Shown here: positions 1 through 8,155 of the stretch, piece after piece
How the letters are laid out: each line of letters starts with the position of its first letter
Position numbering within the stretch: position 1 is the stretch's first letter
Source: DATCJU01 sp036562635
GTDB lineage: Bacteria; Actinomycetota; Actinomycetes; Mycobacteriales; Pseudonocardiaceae
Direction of reading: 5' to 3'
Assembly: GCA_036562635.1 (NCBI GenBank)
Contig: DATCJU010000114.1
Location: forward strand, 5,876 to 69,875
DNA: 64,000 nucleotides
Position numbers and translations under genes: made by a program
Notes under the pieces: model-generated
What the model saw: only the letters and a program-made list of their open reading frames with translations
Database searches by the model: none
What the model was told of the DNA's origin: nothing

Positions 1-2
1 CC

Positions 3-1385
3 GGCCTGCAGCAGCTCCCGGTCCCGATCCCGGCCTGGCAGTACTACAGCGAGTGCAACAACCCCGCCTACGGCTGCTCCAGCGCCGAGGCTCCGATGGG
101 TGGTCCGATCTACCACTACGACCCGGACCTCGACTCGCCGGTGAAGTTCCCCGCCGAGTACGACGGGCAGTTCTTCGCCGCCGACTTCAGCCGGCAGAAG
201 CTGTGGAACATCGAGATCAACCCGGACGGGTCCGCCGGGGAGGTCCACGAGTTCCCCTGGGGCGGCACCCAGCCGATGGACCTGGAGTTCGGGCCCGACG
301 GCGCGCTGTACGTGCTGGACTACGGCCTGAGCTGGTTCGGTGGTGACCTGAACTCGGCGTTGTACCGCATCGAGTACACCGGGACCTCCGGACACACCCC
401 CGAGGCCAAGCTCACCGCGAGCACCACCTCCGGATACCGCCCGCTCCGGGTGGAGTTCTCCGCGGAGGGCACGCACGACGCCGACGGTGACGAGCTCACC
501 TACCAGTGGGACTTCGGCGACGGCAAGAAGGGACCGAAGGCCAAGGCGCGTCCCGGGCAGAAGCTGCGGGCGTCGCACGTCTACACGAAGAACGGGCAGT
601 ACCGGGCCTCGGTGATCGTCACCGACAGCACCGGACGGTCGCACTCGGCCAGCACGATCATCACCGTGGGCAACCACGCCCCGGTGATCACGGTGCAGGA
701 TCCGCCCGCCGGTCTGGTCTTCACCGACGGTGACTCCGTGTCGTACCAGGTGACGGTCACCGACCAGGAGGACACCACCGTCGACTGCGCCAAGGTCCAG
801 GTCAGCTTCGTCCTCGGCCACGACAACCACGGCCACCCGCTGAGCTCGACCTCCGGCTGCAGCGGCACCATCCGGGCCGGCCTGGACGGTCACGGAGAGG
901 GCGCCAACATCTTCGGCGTGCTCACCTTCTCCTACACCGACCAGGGCGCCAGTGACGTGCCGCCGCTGACCGGCGAGACCCAGGTCGTGCTCCAGCCCAG
1001 GACGCGGCAGGCGGAGCACTTCGGCGAGGCCAGCGGGGTGCAGGTGGTGTCGCGGTCCGGAGCCGTCGGTGGCTCGGTGGTGAGCGACGTGCAGGACGGT
1101 GACTGGATCGCCTTCTCCCCCTACTACCTGGGCAACGTCACCTCGTTCACCGCACGGGTGGCCTCGGCCGGTGTGGGCGGGACCCTGGAGCTGCGGGCCG
1201 GCGCGCCCGACGGCGTCCTGGTCGGTTCCGCCGAGGTGACACCGACCGGTGACTGGGAGACGTTCACCGACGTCACCGGCACCGTCTCCGGCGCTCCGAC
1301 GGACAGCACCACGCTGTACCTGGTGTTCCGGGGCGGCAGCGGCGACCTGTTCGAACTCGACAGTTTCACCCTGACCACCTCCTGA
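3..1385 (+). CDS. Secreted glucose/sorbosone dehydrogenase-PKD-CBM6 protein (5' partial)
   Basis: The left edge cuts this gene; 460 codons remain, in frame from base 3. Visible residues 1-130 are the end of a PQQ-type glucose/sorbosone dehydrogenase beta-propeller, with the typical stretch PMDLEFGPDGALYVLDYG. A PKD domain follows at about 133-225 (core YQWDFGDG), then a beta-rich segment. A CBM6-like domain fills about 334-460 (QAEHF near its start, DGDWIAF, LFELDSF at the end). In this family the propeller oxidises sugars outside the cell, and the PKD and CBM6 parts tether it to polysaccharide. It lies 64 bases before a Tat-exported ThuA/DUF1080 protein, probably in one operon. The export signal would be upstream of the window. 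The family is sure; the substrate is unknown. Confidence 0.85.
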   Translation, partial: GLQQLPVPIPAWQYYSECNNPAYGCSSAEAPMGGPIYHYDPDLDSPVKFPAEYDGQFFAADFSRQKLWNIEINPDGSAGEVHEFPWGGTQPMDLEFGPDGALYVLDYGLSWFGGDLNSALYRIEYTGTSGHTPEAKLTASTTSGYRPLRVEFSAEGTHDADGDELTYQWDFGDGKKGPKAKARPGQKLRASHVYTKNGQYRASVIVTDSTGRSHSASTIITVGNHAPVITVQDPPAGLVFTDGDSVSYQVTVTDQEDTTVDCAKVQVSFVLGHDNHGHPLSSTSGCSGTIRAGLDGHGEGANIFGVLTFSYTDQGASDVPPLTGETQVVLQPRTRQAEHFGEASGVQVVSRSGAVGGSVVSDVQDGDWIAFSPYYLGNVTSFTARVASAGVGGTLELRAGAPDGVLVGSAEVTPTGDWETFTDVTGTVSGAPTDSTTLYLVFRGGSGDLFELDSFTLTTS

Positions 1386-1449
1386 GCAGCGGGCGGGTGG
1401 GGTGGTCGACCACCCCACCCGCCCACCGCGGCCCGAAAGGAGGCCGACG

Positions 1450-2802
1450 ATGAGTTTCCCCCTCGACCGTCGCGGGTTCCTCGTGCTCACCGGTGCCGCC
1501 CTCGCCACGGCCGCGGGCGCCGGTACCGCCCTGGCCGGCGGGTTCCCGGGGCCGCCGCCCGCGAAGACCCCCTGGGCGACCAGGATCCTGGTGTTCTCCA
1601 GGACCGCCGGTTTCCGGCACGACTCCATCCCGGCCGGTGTCCAGGCCATCCGGGAGCTGGGTGCGGCCCACGGGTTCGGTGTCGACACCACCGAGGACCC
1701 GACCGTGTTCACCCCGGGCAGGCTGCGCCGGTACCGGGCGGTGGTGTTCCTCAACACCACCGGGGACGTGCTGGACGAGCGCCAGCAACGGGCGTTCGAG
1801 AACTACATTCGGGGTGGCGGTGGATTCGTGGGCGTGCACGCCGCCGCCGACACCGAGTACGACTGGCCCTTCTACGGCGGTCTGGTCGGCGCCTGGTTCC
1901 GCTCCCACCCGGCCATCCAGCAGGCCACCATCAAGGTGGAGGACCGGGCACATCCGGCCACCGCACACCTGCCGACCACCTGGACCCGCACCGACGAGTG
2001 GTACAACTTCCGGACCAATCCCCGCGCCGAGGTCCACGTGCTGGCCAGCCTGGACGAGTCCAGCTACGACCCCGGCGAGGGGGCCATGGGCGACCACCCG
2101 ATCGCCTGGTGCCACCACTACCAGGGGGGTCGGGCCTTCTACACGGCACTCGGCCACACCACGGAGAGCTACGCCGAGCCGGCCTTCCGTCAGCACCTGC
2201 TGGGTGGCATCCGCTGGGCCGCGGGCCTGGCGCAGGCGGACGCCCGTCCCGAGGTGGGGTACGTCCCGTTGTTCGACGGCACGTCCACCGAGGGCTGGAG
2301 CCAGGCCGGTCCGGGTGGGTTCACCCTGGCCGACGGCACCCTGACCTCCTACGGCGGCATGGGCCTGCTGTGGTACTCCGCCCGCGAGTTCCACTCCTAC
2401 TCGCTGAAACTGGACTGGAGCATGGCCGGCGACGACAACTCCGGGGTGTTCATCGGCTTCCCGCCCAGCGACGACCCCTGGTCCGCCGTCGACAACGGCT
2501 ACGAGATCCAGATCGACGCCACCGACACCCCCGACCGCACCACCGGTGCGATCTACGGCTTCCGGTCGGCGGACCTCGCCGCCCGGGACGCCGCGCTGAA
2601 CCCGCCCGGGGAGTGGAACACCTTCGAGATCCTGGTACGGGGCGAGAACGTGCAGGTCTTCCTCAACGGGGTGAAGATCAACGACTTCACCAACACCGAT
2701 CCTGCCCGCAGCCTGCGTCAGGGTCACATCGGCATCCAGAACCACGGTGACGGCGACGAGGTCTCCTTCCGCAACATCCGCATCAAGGAGCTGACCGGGT
2801 AG
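1450..2802 (+). CDS. Tat-exported ThuA domain / DUF1080 (3-keto-disaccharide hydrolase-like) protein
   Basis: A 450-residue protein. The ATG at 1450 is preceded by AAAGGAGG; an in-frame GTG at 1402 would only add a proline/arginine-rich leader. The N-terminus has a twin-arginine motif (DRRGF) followed by a hydrophobic, Ala-rich segment ending in ALA, so Tat export is likely. Residues about 37-265 form a ThuA domain (glutamine-amidotransferase-like fold, GVHAAADTEYDW). Residues about 270-450 form a DUF1080/LamG-like domain (LFDGTSTEGW, HIGIQNHGDGDEVSFRNI). Some DUF1080 members cleave 3-ketoglycosides. With the upstream sugar dehydrogenase this suggests extracellular oxidation followed by cleavage of a sugar, which is inference from neighbourhood. 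A hairpin lies just downstream. Confidence 0.85.
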   Translation: MSFPLDRRGFLVLTGAALATAAGAGTALAGGFPGPPPAKTPWATRILVFSRTAGFRHDSIPAGVQAIRELGAAHGFGVDTTEDPTVFTPGRLRRYRAVVFLNTTGDVLDERQQRAFENYIRGGGGFVGVHAAADTEYDWPFYGGLVGAWFRSHPAIQQATIKVEDRAHPATAHLPTTWTRTDEWYNFRTNPRAEVHVLASLDESSYDPGEGAMGDHPIAWCHHYQGGRAFYTALGHTTESYAEPAFRQHLLGGIRWAAGLAQADARPEVGYVPLFDGTSTEGWSQAGPGGFTLADGTLTSYGGMGLLWYSAREFHSYSLKLDWSMAGDDNSGVFIGFPPSDDPWSAVDNGYEIQIDATDTPDRTTGAIYGFRSADLAARDAALNPPGEWNTFEILVRGENVQVFLNGVKINDFTNTDPARSLRQGHIGIQNHGDGDEVSFRNIRIKELTG

Positions 2803-2821
2803 GCCGGCTCCTGCGGTCGAA

Positions 2822-2863
2822 CGAGGGCGTGGTGGACGGGACGTCCCGGCCGCCACGCCCTCG
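2822..2863 (+). terminator. Hairpin after the ThuA/DUF1080 gene
   Basis: Perfect 11-bp arms (2822-2832 and 2853-2863) enclose a loop that itself contains the palindrome GGGACGTCCC. The hairpin is 19 bases after the stop codon. There is no T-run, as is common for actinobacterial terminators. The rest of 2803-3029 shows nothing else. Confidence 0.6.
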
Positions 2864-3029
2864 GTTCGTCCACCCCGGGGACCACCGCCCACACCTCTCG
2901 CGCCCGGACGTGGTCACCGAGGCGCTCGGCGAGCCGAGCGGCCGACCCGCACCCGGCCGGGCCCGACCGGGTGCGGGAGATCGGGGATAACCGGTCGCGT
3001 CACGACGTGCCCCGGAGTACGAAGGGGGC

Positions 3030-4256
3030 ATGCCGCACGCCGAGCTGTCACCCCGTCACCTCCGGCCCGACGAACTGGACACCTACGTCGAGCTCGTCCA
3101 CGCGGCCTTCCTGCAGGATGTCACCCCGGAAGGTGCCGCACGGGACCGCGCCCTGATCGACCCCGCCCGTTTCCACGGGATCTTCGACACCAGGGGGGTG
3201 ATGGTCGGTGGGGGCGGCATCCTGTCCCGCAGGATGACCCTGCCCGGTACCGGTCCCACCCCGGTCGCGGCGGTCACCTCCGTGGGAGTGGCTCCCGGGC
3301 ATCGGCGTCGTGGCGTGCTCGGCACCCTGATGCGTGCCCAACTGCACGAGCTGCACGAGACAGGCGGCGAGGCGATCGCCGTGCTGTGGGCCTCCGAGGG
3401 TGGGATCTACGGCCGTTTCGGCTACGGCTGTGCCGTGGAGAAAATCGCCCTCACCGTGCCGCGGGGCAGTGCGTTCCGCCCGGGTGTCGCCGTGGGGAAC
3501 GCCCGGGTGGTGGAGCTGCCGCGCGAACAGGCCATGCCCCTGCTGCGCGAACTGCACGCCAAGGCCACAACCGAACGGGTGGGCTGGATCGACCGCCCCC
3601 AGGAGTCCTGGGAGTGGTGGTACGGCGACACCCCCGACACCCGTGACGGCACCACCAGGCTCCGCTTCGCCCTGCACCCCGAGGGCTATGCCACCTACCG
3701 GGTGAGGCACAACTGGACCGACCAGGGCCCTCGGCACAAGGTGCACCTGACCGAGCTGGTCGCACTCACCGACCAGGCGCACGCCGCGCTGTGGCGCTAC
3801 CTGCTGGACCTGGACCTCACCGGTGAGGTCGAGCTGTGGAACGCGCCGGTGGACGAGCCCCTGGTACACCTGCTCGCCGACCCACGCGCCGCCCGGCGCC
3901 AGGTGTCCGACGCGCTCTGGGTACGACTGGTCGACCTGGACCGCGCGCTGGTCGCCCGTCGCTACGCGGCCCCGCTGGACGTGGTGCTGGAGGTCGACGA
4001 CGCGCTGTGTCCGTGGAACGCGGGCCGCTGGCGCGTACGCGTGGACACGGAGGGGACCGCCGAGGTGCGGCGCACCGAGGACGATCCGGACCTCGCCCTG
4101 GACGTGACCGACCTGGGCGCCGTCTACCTGGGCGGTGTCCGGCTCACCACCCTGGCCGCGGCGCAGCGGGTGCGGGAACTGCGTCCGGGCGCGCTCCTCG
4201 CCGCCGGACGGGCCTTCGCCACGGACCGCGCACCGCACTGTCCCGAGATCTTCTGA
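3030..4256 (+). CDS. Eis-like GNAT N-acetyltransferase
   Basis: A 408-residue protein with the length and layout of the Eis (enhanced intracellular survival) family: two GNAT-type domains and a C-terminal sterol-carrier-like domain. The acetyl-CoA loop is seen as VAPGHRRRGVLGTLMRAQL near residue 90. The chain ends in phenylalanine (PEIF), as in Eis, where the terminal carboxylate takes part in catalysis. Eis proteins acetylate amines of aminoglycosides or protein lysines; the substrate here is unknown. The ATG at 3030 follows GAAGGGGG at a workable distance. It is bounded by hairpins or gaps and is probably transcribed alone. Confidence 0.85.
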   Translation: MPHAELSPRHLRPDELDTYVELVHAAFLQDVTPEGAARDRALIDPARFHGIFDTRGVMVGGGGILSRRMTLPGTGPTPVAAVTSVGVAPGHRRRGVLGTLMRAQLHELHETGGEAIAVLWASEGGIYGRFGYGCAVEKIALTVPRGSAFRPGVAVGNARVVELPREQAMPLLRELHAKATTERVGWIDRPQESWEWWYGDTPDTRDGTTRLRFALHPEGYATYRVRHNWTDQGPRHKVHLTELVALTDQAHAALWRYLLDLDLTGEVELWNAPVDEPLVHLLADPRAARRQVSDALWVRLVDLDRALVARRYAAPLDVVLEVDDALCPWNAGRWRVRVDTEGTAEVRRTEDDPDLALDVTDLGAVYLGGVRLTTLAAAQRVRELRPGALLAAGRAFATDRAPHCPEIF

Positions 4257-4418
4257 GCGACACCGCCGGGCCCGCTCCTGTGGCGGTCACCACCTCTGGT
4301 TGCGGGTTCACGGAGCGGGGAACCCGATGGAGGTACCGCACGTTGGACAATCGGGACACGCCACCGTCGGAACGACATGTGCCCCGCTCGGGTACGCGGC
4401 GGACAGTGGGAGGCCGTC

Positions 4419-5201
4419 TTGGAAACCCTGATGACCCTGGTGCTGATCGTCCTGGTCGTGGGCGGCCTCGTCGTGTGGTCGTCCCGCCGCCAGGCCGCGG
4501 CCCGTGCACGTGAACTCGCCGACGCCAAGGCCGAGGCCCGTCGTTGGGTGGAACGACTGGGCGGGCAGGTGCTCAACCTCACCGGCACCGACGAGGCCTC
4601 CCGGCAGGCGTTGGCCGATGCCGCGGAGCGCTACACGGCCGCCGGTTCCCAGCTGGACCAGGCCACCACCCCCACCCAGTGTCGCCTGGCCACCCAGACC
4701 GCGTTGGAGGGGCTGTACTACGTCCGGGCGGCACGAACCGCGATGGGCCTGGACCCCGGTCCCAAGCTGCCGGACCTGGCGGGTCAGCGCAGCGCGGGCC
4801 GGGTCACCGAGGAGCGCGAGGTCGACGTGGCGGGCCGCCACTACGTGGCCTCCCCGCATCCGAACCCGCGCACCCCGCACTACTACCCCGGCGGTGTGAT
4901 CGCCGGGCGACCGGTCCCGCAGGGCTGGTACAGCGAGCCCTGGTGGAAGCCGGCGTTGGTGGCCGGCGCCTGGGGTGTGGGCTCGGCACTGCTGTTCAGC
5001 ACCCTGTTCGCCGGCATGGTGGGGGTCCCGGCCGCCATGGGCGCCGCCTACGCCGACGGTTTCCACGACGGTGCCGCGGACGGCGGTTTCGACGGTGGCG
5101 ACCAGGGCGGTGGGGACTTCGGTGACGGCGGGGACTTCGGCGACGGCGGAGGTGACTGGGACTTCGGCGGTATGGACTTCGGAGGCTTCGGCGACTTCTG
5201 A
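4419..5201 (+). CDS. DUF1542-like membrane protein with Gly/Asp-rich tail
   Basis: About 260 residues. The TTG at 4419 has GGGAGG five bases upstream and is preferred; an ATG at 4377 has no ribosome site and an ATG at 4431 is also possible. An N-terminal membrane helix (LVLIVLVVGGLVVW) is followed by a charged helical region to about 150. A second hydrophobic segment lies near 180-210, and the last 50 residues are rich in Gly, Asp and Phe with GDFGDGG repeats. Proteins with this plan occur in many actinomycetes, annotated as DUF1542; no function is known. The tail resembles the low-complexity ends of surface or membrane-associated proteins. Confidence 0.7.
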   Translation: METLMTLVLIVLVVGGLVVWSSRRQAAARARELADAKAEARRWVERLGGQVLNLTGTDEASRQALADAAERYTAAGSQLDQATTPTQCRLATQTALEGLYYVRAARTAMGLDPGPKLPDLAGQRSAGRVTEEREVDVAGRHYVASPHPNPRTPHYYPGGVIAGRPVPQGWYSEPWWKPALVAGAWGVGSALLFSTLFAGMVGVPAAMGAAYADGFHDGAADGGFDGGDQGGGDFGDGGDFGDGGGDWDFGGMDFGGFGDF

Positions 5202-5248
5202 CTCCGCTCCGCCCCCGGCGGTCGGCTCCCCTCCTGCGGTGGTGTCGG

Positions 5249-6109
5249 TCAGGACCCGACGGCCGGGGCGGTACCGTCCTCCGTGGCACCGCGCCCGAGG
5301 CGTTCGGGCTGGCAGCCGGGACACCAGTACAGCTTGCGGCCGGCCAGCTCGGTACCCGCCACTTCCGTGCCGCACACCAGGCACGGCTGCCCGGTGCGTC
5401 GGTAGACGTACACCTCACCCCCGTGCCGGTCGCGACGTGGGGCACGCCCGGTGACCGCGGGATCGTGTTCCGGGCGGACGGTGTCGATCCGTCCGGCGCG
5501 CACGCCCTGACGCATCAGCTGCACCAGGTCCGCCCACATCGCGTCCCACAGCTGTCGGGGTAGCTCACGCCCCGGGAGCATCGGGGGCACACCGTGCCGG
5601 AACAGCACCTCCGCCCGGTAGACGTTGCCGACCCCGGCGACGACCGACTGGTCCAGCAACAGCACCGCGATCGGGGCACGGGAACGGGAGATCCGGCGCC
5701 ACGGCTGCTCGGGGTCGGCGTCGGTGCGCAACGGGTCGGCCCCCAGCCGGGCCCGCAGTGCGGCCACCTCGGCGTCGGTGAGCAGCCGGCAGGTGTTCGG
5801 GCCGCGCAGGTCCGTCCAGTGGGTGGTGCCGACCATGCGCATCCGCACCTGCCCCTGGGGTTCGGTGACGGGCAGCTCGTGCTCGGTGAACGTCCCGTAC
5901 AGCCCCAGGTGCACGTGGACCACCAGATCCGGGCCGTAGACGTGGAACAGGTGCTTGCCGTGCGCCTCGGCTCGCTGCAGCACCCGCCCGTCCACCACCC
6001 GTGCCTCGGCGGCGAACCGACCCTGCGGGCTGCTCACCCATACCGGGGCGCCCACGTAGCGGCGCTGGTGCAGCAGTGCCAGTCGATGCAGTGTGTGCCC
6101 CTCAGGCAC
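5249..6109 (-). CDS. nei1: Fpg/Nei family DNA glycosylase-AP lyase (Nei1-like)
   Basis: A 286-residue base-excision repair enzyme that removes oxidised pyrimidines and nicks the abasic site. It begins MPEGHTLHRLA, so the catalytic Pro2 and Glu3 are present. The C-terminus carries a four-cysteine zinc finger (CLVC...CPGC near residues 249-270). The sequence resembles M. tuberculosis Nei1 closely, and as there it lies just downstream of rpiB. It converges with the DUF1542 gene, 47 bases away. Confidence 0.93.
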   Translation of the reverse strand: MPEGHTLHRLALLHQRRYVGAPVWVSSPQGRFAAEARVVDGRVLQRAEAHGKHLFHVYGPDLVVHVHLGLYGTFTEHELPVTEPQGQVRMRMVGTTHWTDLRGPNTCRLLTDAEVAALRARLGADPLRTDADPEQPWRRISRSRAPIAVLLLDQSVVAGVGNVYRAEVLFRHGVPPMLPGRELPRQLWDAMWADLVQLMRQGVRAGRIDTVRPEHDPAVTGRAPRRDRHGGEVYVYRRTGQPCLVCGTEVAGTELAGRKLYWCPGCQPERLGRGATEDGTAPAVGS

Positions 6110-6250
6110 TCGTCACCCCCACGTCACCAACCAGGACGCCCACCAGGAACTCGGGTGGGCCACCGGACACGCGCGGCCGTGACCGATCACACGGCCGCAG
6201 GGCCACCCCGACGACGGTACGCCGGGGCCGGGAACGGAGAGGAACGCCGC

Positions 6251-6284
6251 GGGGCCGCGCTCCCCCGTGGACGAGAGCGGCCCC
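6251..6284 (-). terminator. Hairpin downstream of rpiB
   Basis: Twelve-base arms (6251-6262 and 6273-6284) pair with one mismatch around a 10-base loop, in the 257-base gap between rpiB and nei1. It probably ends rpiB transcription or attenuates read-through into nei1. Nothing else was recognised in the gap. Confidence 0.5.
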
Positions 6285-6366
6285 GGCCGACGTGACCGAC
6301 GTCGCCTCCCAGGGGGACGGCGGCCACACCCGCCGGGGCCGGTGACGGTCGGATACGGACAGGTCG

Positions 6367-6837
6367 TCAGTTCGGCAGGGCCGGTGGCTCGCCGGTCCGC
6401 TCGTACTCGCTGAGCATCCGGATGCGGCGGGTGTGCCGCTCCTCCCCCGAGTAGGGGGTCCGCAGGAACGCCTCCACGATCGCGGTGGCCTCCTCGACGG
6501 AGTGCATCCGGGCTCCGATGCCGACGACCTGGGCGTTGTTGTGCTCCCGCGCCAGCTGCGCGGTCTGCACGCTCCACGCCAGGGCCGCCCGGCACCCGGC
6601 GACCTTGTTGGCCGCGATCTGCTCACCGTTTCCGGAGCCGCCGATCACGATGCCCAGGCTGCCCTCGTCGGCGACCACCCGCCGGGCGGTCTCGATGCAG
6701 TACGGCGGGTAGTCGTCCTGCGGGTCGTAGCTGGCCGGGCCGACGTCGACCACCTCGTAGCCCTGCTCGCCCAGGTGCTTGACCAGGTGGTTCTTCAGCT
6801 CGTAGCCCGCGTGATCCGCTCCCAGGTAAACACGCAC
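6367..6837 (-). CDS. rpiB: Ribose-5-phosphate isomerase B
   Basis: A 156-residue RpiB/LacAB-family isomerase that interconverts ribose 5-phosphate and ribulose 5-phosphate in the pentose phosphate pathway. The start is a GTG at 6837 giving VRVYLGADHAGYELK, the family N-terminus; the open frame runs further upstream but the family does not. The conserved GSGNGEQIAANK loop and the AREHNNAQVVGIGAR segment are present. Length matches the family. It heads a short minus-strand group with nei1. Confidence 0.95.
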   Translation of the reverse strand: MRVYLGADHAGYELKNHLVKHLGEQGYEVVDVGPASYDPQDDYPPYCIETARRVVADEGSLGIVIGGSGNGEQIAANKVAGCRAALAWSVQTAQLAREHNNAQVVGIGARMHSVEEATAIVEAFLRTPYSGEERHTRRIRMLSEYERTGEPPALPN

Positions 6838-6937
6838 GGCACGGAGTGTGCCAAACGTCCCGACGGTCCACCCCCCACGGGCGGCCCCGTCCGGCCCGGT
6901 GGGACCGGTGTCACAGGCCCGGGCACCGGCGTGTCGC

Positions 6938-8071
6938 TCAGCCGAGCAGCCTGAGGAAACGTTCGGCGACGTCCTGCCAACGCCACGTGTCGACCACCCA
7001 CTTCCGGCCGGCCTCCCCCATGGCCCGCGCCCGCCCGGGGTCGGACAGCAGTTCGACCACCCGCCGGGTGATCTCGGGAAGGGACCGACCGTCGACCACG
7101 TGGCCGGTCTCCCCTTCCAGCACCGTCTCCGGGGCGCCGCCGGAGTTTCCGGCCACCACGGGCAGCCCGGTGGCGGACGCCTCGAGGTAGACGATGCCCA
7201 GCCCCTCGACGTCCAGGCCGCCGCCCCGGGTGCGGCACGGCATGGCGAACACGTCACCGGCGGCGTAGTGCGCGGGGAGCTCGTCCCACGACACCGAGCC
7301 GGTGAACACCACGTGCTCGGCCACGCCGACGGCCTGGGCCAGCCGGGTCAGCCGCTCACGGTAGGGACCACCACCCACCAGCAGCAGGGCCGTTCCCGGG
7401 ACGTGCCGACGGATCTCCGGCAGCGCCCGCACCAGCATGTCCTGTCCCTTGCGCGGGACCAGCCGGGACACACAGACCACCACCGGCCGGTCCCCCAACC
7501 CGTAGCGCTGACGGATCTCCTGCCGCGCCGCGGGGTCGGGCCGGTACCGCTCGGTGTCCACTCCCGACGGCAGGTGTTCCAGCGCCGCCATCGGCCCGAA
7601 GGCCGCGGCGAATCTCGAGCGGGTGTACCGGCTGACGAAGGTCACCACGTCGACGGTCTCCCCGATCCGCCGCAGCGCCTGCCGCGCACCGGGCAGCATC
7701 GACCACCCGACCTCGTGGCCGTGCGTGCAGGCCACCACCCGCTGGGCTCCGGCGGCACGCAGCCAGGGGGTGAGCAGGGCCAGCGGGGCGGCGGCGCCGA
7801 ACCAGACCACCTCGCACCGCTCGGCCCGCAGGATCTGCTCGGCCCGACGCAGCACGTCCGGCACCGGGAGCATGAGCGTGCCGGGATGGCGCACCACCTG
7901 GTACGGCAGGGTGGCGTCGAACTCGGTGTGGTCCCCGGAGCGACCGTGCCAGGCCGGGGCGTACACCACGAGCTGGTCCGGCGGCAGGTGGCCGGCCAGG
8001 GCGTGCAGATAGGCCTGGATACCTCCGGGGCGTGGTGGGAAGTCGTTGGTCACCAGCAGGGTCCGGCGCAC
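6938..8071 (-). CDS. pimB: GT4 mannosyltransferase (PimB-type)
   Basis: A 377-residue glycosyltransferase family 4 enzyme, closest to the GDP-mannose-dependent alpha-(1-6)-phosphatidylinositol monomannoside mannosyltransferase. It adds the second mannose in phosphatidylinositol mannoside synthesis at the inner face of the membrane. Visible are the N-terminal glycine loop (FPPRPGGIQAY), VCVSRLVPRKGQD and the C-terminal EGLGIVYLEASATGLP motif. Two GTG codons stand in tandem; a TAGTCT -10 hexamer ends six bases before the second (8071), which favours a leaderless start there. It matches Rv2188c in position next to the HExxH gene and ripC. Confidence 0.9.
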   Translation of the reverse strand: MRRTLLVTNDFPPRPGGIQAYLHALAGHLPPDQLVVYAPAWHGRSGDHTEFDATLPYQVVRHPGTLMLPVPDVLRRAEQILRAERCEVVWFGAAAPLALLTPWLRAAGAQRVVACTHGHEVGWSMLPGARQALRRIGETVDVVTFVSRYTRSRFAAAFGPMAALEHLPSGVDTERYRPDPAARQEIRQRYGLGDRPVVVCVSRLVPRKGQDMLVRALPEIRRHVPGTALLLVGGGPYRERLTRLAQAVGVAEHVVFTGSVSWDELPAHYAAGDVFAMPCRTRGGGLDVEGLGIVYLEASATGLPVVAGNSGGAPETVLEGETGHVVDGRSLPEITRRVVELLSDPGRARAMGEAGRKWVVDTWRWQDVAERFLRLLG

Positions 8072-8077
8072 CACCCG

Positions 8078-8083
8078 AGACTA
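8078..8083 (-). promoter_or_regulatory. -10 element for leaderless pimB
   Basis: TAGTCT on the minus strand, six bases before the GTG at 8071; no ribosome-binding site is present. Confidence 0.55.
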
Positions 8084-8155
8084 TCCTCCGGCCGTCCCGG
8101 CGCCCGAAGCCGGCACCACCCCGTGGGCCGGAACCTGCGATCACCGGAGCTGTGA

